A DNA stretch of 25,747 nucleotides, from NCBI GenBank assembly GCA_964353865.1, contig CAYGXJ010000050.1, forward strand, positions 1 through 25,747, read 5' to 3'. Each line of letters opens with the position of its first letter. Position 1 is the stretch's first letter. Shown piece after piece: positions 1 to 6,780 of the stretch. This DNA comes from RBG-16-64-43 sp964353865. GTDB lineage: Bacteria > Chloroflexota > Anaerolineae > Anaerolineales > RBG-16-64-43. The notes beneath the pieces are model-generated. The model was not told the DNA's origin, did no database searches, and worked only from the letters and a program-made list of their open reading frames with translations. The position numbers and the translations under genes are program-made.

Positions 1-87
1 GGGCTGCTCGTCTTCGAGCTGCGCGAAGAGGAGGCCTTGGCCTCACTCGAGGTCATTCGCCGCCTGCGGCCTTCCGTGTTGACGTAG
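1..87 (+). CDS. C-terminal 28 residues of an unidentified protein
   Basis: An open frame runs from the first base of the window to a TAG at 85-87 and encodes a short amphipathic tail (GLLVFELREEEALASLEVIR, then eight more residues). The start lies outside the window. Too little is present to name a family. The tail is followed at once by a copy of the dispersed inverted repeat, as is the stop codon of the next gene, which fits a real gene end here. The frame could also be chance, since it is only 28 codons. Confidence 0.4.
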   Translation, partial: GLLVFELREEEALASLEVIRRLRPSVLT

Positions 88-89
88 GG

Positions 90-286
90 TTCTCACCACC
101 GCCTGCCCCCTGGCCAACCGCTCCAGGGCGGGCTGGCGGGCTAGGCCAGGGAGAACTCAGAGGATTGCGAGGTCGTTTTCAGTCGACATGGGGCGCGATG
201 GCTGTGATGTCCGAGAGCCTCCTGCAACCTGCGGCCGGCACAAAAACCTCAAGACCTCTCTGTGGTCTCTGTGATCTCATCGGTGG
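90..286. repeat. Dispersed intergenic inverted repeat, copy A
   Basis: This copy fills most of the gap before the first MFS gene. The left part has TCTCACCACCGCCTGCC and then AGGCCAGGGAGAACTCAGAG. The right end has CTCTGTGGTCTCTGTG and ends in ATCGGTGG. The same ordered blocks recur at 1613-1691, 2831-2917 and 13729-13892. The middle is longer here and carries unrelated sequence. The arms can pair imperfectly. No open frame inside it looks coding. Confidence 0.6.
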
Positions 287-334
287 AATAATTCGTGAGG
301 GTCTGCGATTGAAGGATCAAGAAAGGAGCACCCC

Positions 335-1612
335 ATGAAGCGCATATCGTTCCTGCGGCTGCTTGGTGTGACAATCCTCGGTTTTGCGCTAACCCTCGTC
401 TCGAACACGCTCGAGCCGGCTGTGCTTGGGCGCAAGGTGATCGAGCTCGTACCCGAGGGGCGCAACACGGCGCTGGGCCTTACGACCTTCGCCGGCCTCA
501 TCGTTGCTATCCTTGTCCAGCCAATCGTGGGAGTTTTCTCCGACCGCACGCGATCGCGCTGGGGGCGGCGGCTGCCCTACATGGCAGCCGGTACGGCGAT
601 GGTCATTGCCTGCCTATTCCTCATCGCCGGCGCACCGGTCTTTGCCGTGGTTGTGGTGGGCCTCTTGCTCATCCAGCTTTCCTCCAACATCGTCCAGGGG
701 CCATGGCAGGCGCTCATCCCGGACAAGGTGCCCGACAGCCAGCGCGGCCAAGCCTCCGGGCTCAAGGCCATGCTCGACATCCTGGCCTTTGTTGCAGGGC
801 GGATGGTCGCGGGGCAGCTGGTGGGGCGCTTCGCGGAATGGGGGCAGGCGGCCGTGTATGCCGCGGTGGCTGTGCCATGCGTTGTGTACATCATTGCGCT
901 TGCTGTCACTGCCTTCTCCGCGCGTGAGGGCCCCGAGGCGGCGGAAGGCGCGCCCCCGCGAACGGTCGGCGAGGCCTTGCGCGCAACGTTCTCGGTGGAT
1001 TTCCGCGCGCACCCCGCCTTCGGCTGGTGGTTTGCCAACCGCACACTGTTCTGGGCCGGGTTCCTCGCGCTCAACACCTTCCTGCTCTTCTATCTGATTG
1101 ATGTCGTGGGCATGAGCGAAGGCGGCGCGCAGAAGTTCATCGGCACTCTCTCGACCATCCTGGGGGTTTCGCTTGTGCTCGTTTCGCTGCCCTCCGGCTG
1201 GCTTTCGGATCGCGTCGGGCGTAAGCCGCTGGTGGTTATCGCCGGGATCTTGGCGGCAATCGGCACAGGCGTTTTGCTCGCGGTGCGCAGTGAGGCGTTG
1301 CTCACCGTTGCCGGGCTGATCATCGGCGCGGCGGTCGGCACATTCCTGGCCGCCAACTGGGCCCTGGTGACTGACATCGTGCCGCGCGAGGAGGCGGCGC
1401 GCTACTTGGGCGTGGCCAACATCGCCACCGCCGGCGGTTCGGCGATCGCCCGCTTCCTGGGCGGCGCGCTGATCGATTCGCTCAATCGTGCGACGGGTAC
1501 GCTGAGCGTCGGCTATCTGACCGTTTTCGGGCTGGCGCTGGCTTTCTTCGTCCTCAGCGCGATCGTCATCCTGCCCCTGCCAACGCCGGGAACCAAGAGC
1601 CAGTCGCTTTAG
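335..1612 (+). CDS. MFS transporter, SLC45/GPH-like
   Basis: A 425-residue integral membrane protein of the major facilitator superfamily with about 12 hydrophobic segments. The loop after helix 2 carries GVFSDRTRSRWGRR (66-79), and the matching loop of the second half carries GWLSDRVGRKP (288-298); these are the two motif-A copies expected of MFS. The phrases GPWQALIPDKVP (122-133) and DIVPREEAARYLGVANI (347-363) resemble the sugar-cation symporter/SLC45 branch, so a sugar or glycoside is the likeliest substrate; this is inference. The start is set by AAAGGAG at 322-328, seven bases before the ATG. The stop is followed directly by repeat copy B. No neighbouring enzyme identifies the substrate. 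Confidence 0.88.
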   Translation: MKRISFLRLLGVTILGFALTLVSNTLEPAVLGRKVIELVPEGRNTALGLTTFAGLIVAILVQPIVGVFSDRTRSRWGRRLPYMAAGTAMVIACLFLIAGAPVFAVVVVGLLLIQLSSNIVQGPWQALIPDKVPDSQRGQASGLKAMLDILAFVAGRMVAGQLVGRFAEWGQAAVYAAVAVPCVVYIIALAVTAFSAREGPEAAEGAPPRTVGEALRATFSVDFRAHPAFGWWFANRTLFWAGFLALNTFLLFYLIDVVGMSEGGAQKFIGTLSTILGVSLVLVSLPSGWLSDRVGRKPLVVIAGILAAIGTGVLLAVRSEALLTVAGLIIGAAVGTFLAANWALVTDIVPREEAARYLGVANIATAGGSAIARFLGGALIDSLNRATGTLSVGYLTVFGLALAFFVLSAIVILPLPTPGTKSQSL

Positions 1613-1691
1613 CCACAGAGACCACGGAGACCACAGAGAACCCAGGGAAATGACACTAACCTCTGGGTGCCCTCTGTGGTTTCGGTGGTGA
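1613..1691. repeat. Dispersed intergenic inverted repeat, copy B
   Basis: This is the most compact copy. The left arm begins CCACAGAGACCACGGAGACC right after the stop codon of the MFS gene, and the right arm is CTCTGTGGTTTCGGTGGTGA. The arms are near reverse complements around a short centre. It fills the gap to the GNAT gene. A GTG at 1667 inside the repeat is in frame with that gene and could be mistaken for its start. Confidence 0.7.
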
Positions 1692-1705
1692 AAGGTTTGG
1701 GAAGA

Positions 1706-2827
1706 ATGCAGGCAGTCGAGATTGACACGAACAATCGCCGCCAGGTGGACGCGTTTCTCGATCTGCCCTTCCGCCTCTATCGCGACGTGTCGCAATGGGT
1801 TCCGCCCTTGCGCCACGAAGCGCGGCTGATGCTTAACCGCAAGCGGCATCCGTTCTTCCGCCATTCGCAAGCGGTCTTTCTGCTGGCGGAGGAGCGTGCC
1901 GGGCAGGCCGTCGGGCGGCTGGCGGTGCTCGACAACCGCAATTACAACGAGTTCAACAAAGAGCGCACGGCTCACTTCTTCCTCTTTGAATGTGTGGAGG
2001 ATCGCGAGGCCGCTCAAGGTCTGTTCGACGCCGGGTTCGCCTGGGCCCGCGCTCGCGGGCTGAACAAGATCCATGGTCCAAAGGGGATGACCCCGTTTGA
2101 CGGTCTGGGGATGCTGGTGCGCGGATTCGAGCACCGCCCGGCCTTCGGCATCCCGTACAACCTGCCGTACTACCCGGCGATGCTCGAAGCGGCCGGGTTT
2201 CGCGTCGTGGGCGGCATCGTCTCGGGCTATCTAAGTGGGTCGTACCATCTGCCGGAGCGCGTGCACCAGGTGGCCGAGGCAGTGCAGCGCCGGCGTGGAT
2301 TGCGTGTGGTGCGCTACCGCTCGCGGCGGGACTTGCGAGCGCTCGCGCCCAAGCTGCAAGAGCTCTACAACTCCGCGCTGGGCGGGACGGCCGGCGGCGT
2401 GCCGCTCAATGACGAAGAAGTGAAGGCGCTGGCCGATCAGCTCCTGTGGTTCGCCGACCCGCGCCTCATCAAGATCGTGATGAAGGACGAGCAGCCGGTG
2501 GGATTTCTCTTCGCCTACCCGGACGTGTCGGCAGCTGTGCAGCGGACGCGCGGCCGGCTGTGGCCGCTGGGCTGGCTGGACCTACTGCTCGAACTGCGCC
2601 GGACGAAGTGGATCAACATCAACGGCGCGGGCATCATCGAGAAGTACCGCGGCTTAGGTGGGACGGCGCTGCTCTTCTCAGAGATGGAGAAGGGCGCACA
2701 CGAGGGCGGATATGCGCACGCCGACCTGGTGCAGGTTGGAGTTGAGAACGACAAGATGCAGCGTGAACTCGCCGACCTGGGCATCGACTTCTACAAGCTG
2801 CACCGCATGTACGAGCGCGAGTTGTAG
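1706..2827 (+). CDS. GNAT-superfamily protein, YghO-like family
   Basis: A 373-residue cytoplasmic protein. The N-terminal part has the hallmarks I associate with a large GNAT-fold family of unknown substrate: DVSQWVPPLRHEA (27-39), HPFFRHSQAVFLLAE (48-62), VGRLAVLDNRNYNEF (69-83), the HGPKGMTPFDGLGMLV stretch (123-138) and YNLPYYPAMLEAAGF (151-165). The C-terminal part has a second acetyl-CoA-loop-like motif, YRGLGG (314-319), which suggests two tandem GNAT folds. ATG 1706 is preferred because an upstream in-frame GTG at 1667 lies inside repeat copy B. No strong ribosome binding site is visible. The acceptor substrate is unknown and the neighbours do not reveal it. Confidence 0.75.
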   Translation: MQAVEIDTNNRRQVDAFLDLPFRLYRDVSQWVPPLRHEARLMLNRKRHPFFRHSQAVFLLAEERAGQAVGRLAVLDNRNYNEFNKERTAHFFLFECVEDREAAQGLFDAGFAWARARGLNKIHGPKGMTPFDGLGMLVRGFEHRPAFGIPYNLPYYPAMLEAAGFRVVGGIVSGYLSGSYHLPERVHQVAEAVQRRRGLRVVRYRSRRDLRALAPKLQELYNSALGGTAGGVPLNDEEVKALADQLLWFADPRLIKIVMKDEQPVGFLFAYPDVSAAVQRTRGRLWPLGWLDLLLELRRTKWININGAGIIEKYRGLGGTALLFSEMEKGAHEGGYAHADLVQVGVENDKMQRELADLGIDFYKLHRMYEREL

Positions 2828-2830
2828 CAC

Positions 2831-2917
2831 TTCTCACCGCGGAGAACACAGCCTGCCTTAGGCCGCTGGCCGGGGAGAACACGGAGAGCTTCTGGGTCTC
2901 CTTGGCTTTCGCTGTGG
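2831..2917. repeat. Dispersed intergenic inverted repeat, copy C
   Basis: The left arm TTCTCACCGCGGAGAACACAG is followed by a 27-base block at 2852-2878 (CCTGCC to GGGAGA) that matches copy D at 23 of 27 positions. The right arm contains TCTCCTTGGCTTTCGCTGTGG. It starts four bases after the stop codon of the GNAT gene. Confidence 0.65.
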
Positions 2918-3038
2918 GGCAGTTGCATGGTGCTCCGCCGCCCAGCCTGGAGGCAGGATGGCTGGCGGCTGAAAGCGAGTGCTCATCGCTGCAGCTCAAT
3001 CCAGACCCCGCGCTCGGAATTGAATTGGCCCACCCTGT

Positions 3039-3068
3039 GCGTCACCCTAGGCGGGGAGCCTGTGACGC
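3039..3068. other. Strong hairpin in the ferritin upstream region
   Basis: GCGTCAC (3039-3045) pairs perfectly with GTGACGC (3062-3068). An inner AGGC/GCCT stem (3049-3052 with 3058-3061) closes a GGGGA loop, leaving a three-base bulge. No T-tract follows, so it is not an ordinary terminator. It lies about 95 bases before the ferritin start. The rest of 2918-3163 holds nothing else I can name. The hairpin could be an operator or an RNA element; neither is shown. Confidence 0.45.
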
Positions 3069-3163
3069 GATAACATACCCATTGGGCTAAGCGGTACGAA
3101 TTCGATCGCATCCCCCCGACGGCACGTCCGTTTCGCGCAACTGGTTTTAATAGGGAGGTTCCG

Positions 3164-3658
3164 ATGGTGCTGGGCAAGACGTTGCAGGACGCGATCAACG
3201 AACAGGTCAAGAACGAGCTTTACTCTGGCTACATGTACCTGGCCATGGCGGCCTACTGCGAGGCGAGCAACTTCCCGGGTGCGGCCAAGTGGATGCGCAT
3301 GCAGGCCGGGGAGGAACAAGAACACGCGATGAAGCTCTACGACTACGTGTTCGACCGTGGCGGGCGCGTGACGCTGCAGGCCATTGCCCAGCCCCCGGCC
3401 GAGTTCAAGGGGCTGCTCGACATCTTCGAGCAGGCGTACGCCCACGAACAGAAGGTGACAAGCATGATCAACAACCTGTATGCCGCGGCCGCCAAAGAGA
3501 ACGACTACGCGACGATGTCGATGCTCAAGTGGTTCATCGACGAGCAGGTGGAGGAAGAGAGGAATGCCTCCCAGGTCGTCGAGATGCTCAAGCGGACCGG
3601 GAATCACATCCCGGCGGTGATGATGCTCGACGGGCGCCTGGGCGCACGGGCTGAGTAG
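3164..3658 (+). CDS. ftnA: Bacterial non-haem ferritin
   Basis: A 164-residue ferritin, the usual length for bacterial FtnA. It assembles into a cytoplasmic 24-subunit shell that oxidises Fe(II) and stores it as ferric mineral. The ferroxidase residues are in the expected places, one position on from E. coli FtnA numbering: E18 and Y25 (NELYSGYMYL), E51 and H54 (AGEEQEHAMK), E95 (YAHEQK), and the EQVEEE segment (127-132) giving Q128 and E131. No haem-binding methionine as in bacterioferritin is apparent. AGGGAGG (3152-3158) sets the ATG. The gene stands alone with its own terminator at 3689. A hairpin upstream may take part in control, but no Fur-box-like sequence was recognised. Confidence 0.95.
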   Translation: MVLGKTLQDAINEQVKNELYSGYMYLAMAAYCEASNFPGAAKWMRMQAGEEQEHAMKLYDYVFDRGGRVTLQAIAQPPAEFKGLLDIFEQAYAHEQKVTSMINNLYAAAAKENDYATMSMLKWFIDEQVEEERNASQVVEMLKRTGNHIPAVMMLDGRLGARAE

Positions 3659-3688
3659 CTCTGCCGCCACGAAGAACAGAGAATGACA

Positions 3689-3720
3689 CCGGCGACCCGA
3701 TGAGGGTCGCCGGCCTTATT
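3689..3720 (+). terminator. Intrinsic terminator after ferritin
   Basis: A perfect 10-bp stem CCGGCGACCC/GGGTCGCCGG with loop GATGA lies 30 bases after the ferritin stop and is followed by CCTTATT. The U-tract is weak but placement and stem are convincing. It also separates ferritin from the convergent secreted-protein genes. Confidence 0.75.
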
Positions 3721-3784
3721 GTGGACGCCATCGTTGTAGGTCCGGCCTCTTGGCCGCGCTCAGACCGGCTCCCGCCACGCAGAA

Positions 3785-4072
3785 CTAGGGGAAGTTGCGC
3801 AGAACCAGTGGCAGGTACACCCTGAACCACTCAAGCATCCCGTACCAGAAGCCGAGCCCTGTGCCGTAGTTTGTGCTGGCGGCCTCGCCGATTGCTGTTT
3901 GGCCGACGGTTACGTTGGCCGCATAGCTGGCCGAGGCCATGCCACCGCCGCCTCCCGAGGTCAGTGGCGTGAACCAGTCGAGGCGGTAACTGGCCGAGGA
4001 CATCGCGAATGCGGTGCGTCCAATGAGGAGAATCGCGAGGACGATGCAAAGGCACAACACGCGTCTCTTCAT
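3785..4072 (-). CDS. Small secreted protein ending in a YLPLVLR motif
   Basis: A 95-residue protein with a clear signal peptide: MKRR, then a hydrophobic core (LCLCIVLAILLIG), with cleavage likely after TAFA near residue 23. The mature part contains two similar segments, SASYRLDWFTPLTSGGGGG and ASASYAANVTVGQTAIGEAA, then STNYGTGLGFWYG. It ends in VYLPLVLRNFP. I recognise this as a type of small exported protein frequent in Chloroflexota, with no known function. An AGGGGG ribosome site overlaps the stop of the upstream gene, nine bases away, so the two are co-transcribed. The short hydrophobic C-terminal tail resembles the ends of other secreted proteins in this window. Confidence 0.75.
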   Translation of the reverse strand: MKRRVLCLCIVLAILLIGRTAFAMSSASYRLDWFTPLTSGGGGGMASASYAANVTVGQTAIGEAASTNYGTGLGFWYGMLEWFRVYLPLVLRNFP

Positions 4073-4081
4073 GACAGCCCC

Positions 4082-5230
4082 CTAGTAGCTCGGGTGATGG
4101 CCAACCCGAAGGCTAAGGCCGAGGATGTAAATGGAGTCGTAATCCTCTCCGAAGTCCATCGTGACTTCGACAAAGAGCACCATCGATGAGAACAGGTTGT
4201 AGTGCGAGAGCGGAGCGAGCGTTATCTGGGCGTAGGTTACTGATCCGTAGTCGGTATAGTCCCAAGCGATATTGCCAACGCCGCCTCCGGGATAGGAACC
4301 ATCGAGGAGCGCCGAGTATGTGATGAAGCTGCGGGGATTGGTCGTTCGGTAGAAGATGCTCAGACTTTCGACATCCACTTGCTGACCGTACAGTGTGGTG
4401 GGAAGCGGGATCCCGATCAAGACCGTCGAGACCCCTCCGATCCCGTTGGGTGTGACCCGCACCCCGCCGTTGCTTTGAGGGAAGAGCGTGGCGTTCGTTG
4501 TCCCGTCTTCGAGGACCGCTGTCAATCCTGGGATTGATATGGTCGTGTCGGGCTTGACCTGGAGCTTGCCCTCGTTGGTGATGGTTATCTCGTCCTCGCC
4601 GCCGCCGGCGCCAAAGCCCTTGAGCAATGCCCCCGTCCCCAGATTCTCGATCACCACCGAGGCATCGTTGCCAACGGCCTTGCTCCAAATGCCAATCCCG
4701 CTGGCGTCGGTGTTCTCGGCCCACAACGCGCTGTTGCCGCCGCCGGAGGTGCTGCTCTTCACGGTCAGTGCGTGCCCCGTGTCGTTGTTGGCAATCGTGG
4801 CTCCGGGTCGCAGGCTCATTGCGTATGGGACCGGATAAATGACCTGCACAGGGGTCATCTCCGGGTCGGCTCCAACCTGGATGCCGAGGGTCAGGAAGCG
4901 GCCGTCGAAGATGGAAGTGGAGCACCCCGTCAGATACGCGTTGAAGAGGCCCTTCTCGGTGTGGACCGCGGTCGGGGGAACGGTGCAGATGACGCCTGTC
5001 CCGTCACGGACGTAGAAAGTCACCGTGTAGTCCGCGTCGGGGACCGGGTGGCCGCCGGCGTCGGTCAACCGACCTTGGATCGGGATGGTAGCCTCGACCC
5101 GTATCGGCGCCGCAAGCGGCCGGATGACCGGTGCTGCCCCGGGCTGGGCAATGCCGGGCGAGATCGCGAGCGCCAGTGCAATCAAGGCTGCGATCGCCAA
5201 CCCACGAGTGAGCAATCTGGTTGGTTTCAT
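4082..5230 (-). CDS. Secreted fibre-like protein
   Basis: A 382-residue exported protein. The signal peptide spans about residues 1-28 (MKPTRLLTRG, then AIAALIALALAIS). A domain near residues 45-140 begins IPIQGRLTDAGGHPVPDADY and runs to FLTLGIQVGADPEMTPVQVI and PYAMSL. This matches the domain I know from exported Chloroflexota proteins with phage-tail-fibre-like C-termini. The middle (about 145-250) is Gly/Asn/Thr-rich, with ENTDASGIGIWSKAVGND-type turns typical of beta-helical fibres, then a beta-rich end. A long ORF extends upstream, but GGAGGGGAG immediately before the ATG at 5230 sets the start. The gene heads a two-gene unit. Likely role: cell-surface or extracellular structure; ligand unknown. 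Confidence 0.75.
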   Translation of the reverse strand: MKPTRLLTRGLAIAALIALALAISPGIAQPGAAPVIRPLAAPIRVEATIPIQGRLTDAGGHPVPDADYTVTFYVRDGTGVICTVPPTAVHTEKGLFNAYLTGCSTSIFDGRFLTLGIQVGADPEMTPVQVIYPVPYAMSLRPGATIANNDTGHALTVKSSTSGGGNSALWAENTDASGIGIWSKAVGNDASVVIENLGTGALLKGFGAGGGEDEITITNEGKLQVKPDTTISIPGLTAVLEDGTTNATLFPQSNGGVRVTPNGIGGVSTVLIGIPLPTTLYGQQVDVESLSIFYRTTNPRSFITYSALLDGSYPGGGVGNIAWDYTDYGSVTYAQITLAPLSHYNLFSSMVLFVEVTMDFGEDYDSIYILGLSLRVGHHPSY

Positions 5231-5410
5231 TCTCCCCTCCTGTGAATGGCAAACCACGTTGAGATGAATCTTAGATGGAAGAGGCGGGTCGGTTGAGTGC
5301 AACGCGCCAGAGGTCGCTAACGACAACCGGTTGCAGAACCTGGAGGGAGGGGCAGGGGCGCGTTACGGAGAACGCTGGCCGACGACGCGCGGCGCCGGCC
5401 GTGCTTCTAC

Positions 5411-5438
5411 GTTATCACACCGATTCGCTGGAGGTCAA
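5411..5438 (-). promoter_or_regulatory. Candidate sigma70 promoter for the fibre-protein unit
   Basis: On the minus strand TTGACC (5433-5438) is followed after 16 bases by GATAAC (5411-5416): five of six and four of six matches to consensus. It would give a leader of about 175 bases to the ATG at 5230. The remainder of the 520-base gap 5231-5748 shows no convincing gene, repeat or terminator. Confidence 0.4.
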
Positions 5439-5748
5439 GCGAATGCAACCTGATCGTAGGGCAGCCCGCATTCAGCGCTCGCTTCGAGCCTTTGGCAGAA
5501 GGGCGGCGCGGTGTGACCGCATCGGTCCGCCGTCCGCCCTCATGCCTGTCGCATGCCCAATGCCTCCACCGCTCGGGGGCCGGGCGCGCGAGGTGGGGCG
5601 GCTGCGCGGTCCCGCGAAGTGAGGTGCGTTTCGCGTGCGATGGAGGAGGCACGAGGCCGGGGCATACCGCGCGCGCAGGAATACCGCCCGCGAGCGTGAA
5701 CAGCGTAGCGCCTTATCCTGTGCCGGATGAATGAAATCCCAAAGAGGT

Positions 5749-6726
5749 CTATGAGGGCCCAGGCCACCCTGACAGGCGCGCCATCAGCCACCACCAGGCT
5801 TGCGCCTTGAGCTTGCAGAACAAGCGTGCCTGGTCAGGTGAGGAGGTGTGGGCACAATCGCCGGGCAGGCTGGCGCAATCGGCGGGGTGGGCGCTGCACC
5901 ACGCGCTGCACCACTGACACGTCCCCTCGCTGTTGTTGTAATACGGCCCGCTGCCGTCCGGCGCATAGGTTTCGATGTCGGCGAAATCGAAAAGGACCTT
6001 GCCGTGGGCGATCGAGTAGTCGCGAATCATCTGATTGTTCGTGTGCAGTGTGCTGGGCGGGGTGGTGCCGTCGGTGTGTCCGGTGAAGTAGATGAAACGC
6101 ATGCCGGAGTAGTCCTGTTCGAGCTGGTGGAGGGTGTCGAGGTAGAGCTGGATCTGAGTCGTGCTGTAGGAGGATGCCTGGCCGCACCATGTCCAGGTTG
6201 AGAGATCGAACCAGCCGGTGTCCGCAACCGAGCGCGTGTGCGTCACGCCGTCGGCGTACTCCCAATACAGGTCGGGCGTGATGTACGTATTACCAGGGTA
6301 GTTGTTTCCGTCGTAGAAACTGAGCGCGCCTGCGGAGGCCGGGTTGACCACGACGCCGCTGGCCGTGATCTGAACATTGTAGGCGGCATTCTGCGTCTCC
6401 AGCCACTGCAGCCCGGAAAGAACCTGCGAGCCGTGCGAGGTGTGGGCGTAGTCGATGACGAAGGCCTTGGCCGCCGTAATCCACTCGGGTGGAATGAGGG
6501 AGAGGTCGGTGGTTGTATGGTCGACGACGATCGCCTGCGACGGGGCGTTGTGGAAGACCACCGGGAAGTACATTATTGTTCCGGTGCCGGCAGGCTCCAC
6601 AGCCCGCGAGGGCGGCGCAGGAAGCGCAGTCGCGGGGTTCTCCCAGGCAGCTGCCGACTGCCCGCCAGCCAGGAGGAGCGTCAGCAGAGCAAGCGAAAGG
6701 AGGAGGCGAGAGCGGCGAGCTGCCAT
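5749..6726 (-). CDS. Secreted Cys-rich protein, uncharacterised family
   Basis: A 325-residue exported protein. MAARRSRLLLSLALLTLLLAGG is a signal peptide. ATG 6726 is chosen because GAGG sits six bases upstream; an ATG at 6738 and a TTG at 6744 lack such a site. Shortly after the signal comes a MYFPVVFHN segment like the tails of two neighbouring proteins. The body carries IPPEWITAAK, YAHTSHGSQVLSGLQWL, STWTWCGQAS, FIYFTGHTDG, NQMIRDYSIAHGKVLFDFAD and a cysteine-dense end (CQWCSAWCSAHPADC and CAHT) finishing in AWWWLMARLSGW. I recognise this order of motifs from hypothetical proteins in other bacteria but know no assigned function. The conserved His, Ser and Asp blocks suggest a hydrolase fold, which is inference. 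It is downstream of, and likely co-transcribed with, the zinc protease gene. Confidence 0.72.
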   Translation of the reverse strand: MAARRSRLLLSLALLTLLLAGGQSAAAWENPATALPAPPSRAVEPAGTGTIMYFPVVFHNAPSQAIVVDHTTTDLSLIPPEWITAAKAFVIDYAHTSHGSQVLSGLQWLETQNAAYNVQITASGVVVNPASAGALSFYDGNNYPGNTYITPDLYWEYADGVTHTRSVADTGWFDLSTWTWCGQASSYSTTQIQLYLDTLHQLEQDYSGMRFIYFTGHTDGTTPPSTLHTNNQMIRDYSIAHGKVLFDFADIETYAPDGSGPYYNNSEGTCQWCSAWCSAHPADCASLPGDCAHTSSPDQARLFCKLKAQAWWWLMARLSGWPGPS

Positions 6727-6780
6727 GGCTGGCCTCATTGACAAGCAGCGGTGACTCGCCGGCTAGGCTTGGCCCCGCGA

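Noticed and set aside
614..2134. 506-residue ORF on the minus strand
   Set aside because: It runs opposite the MFS and GNAT genes, which have clear family motifs and ribosome sites. It is a GC-driven shadow.
3005..3100. tRNA-like pieces on the minus strand (TAGCCCAATGGGTA and TTCAATTCC)
   Set aside because: The two pieces are about 65 bases apart instead of about 46, the acceptor arms do not pair, and the middle is the strong hairpin at 3039-3068.
5231..5748. Several ORFs of 80-115 codons in the gap between the two secreted-protein pairs
   Set aside because: They lack ribosome sites, have Arg/Pro-rich shadow-like composition, and overlap each other in different frames.
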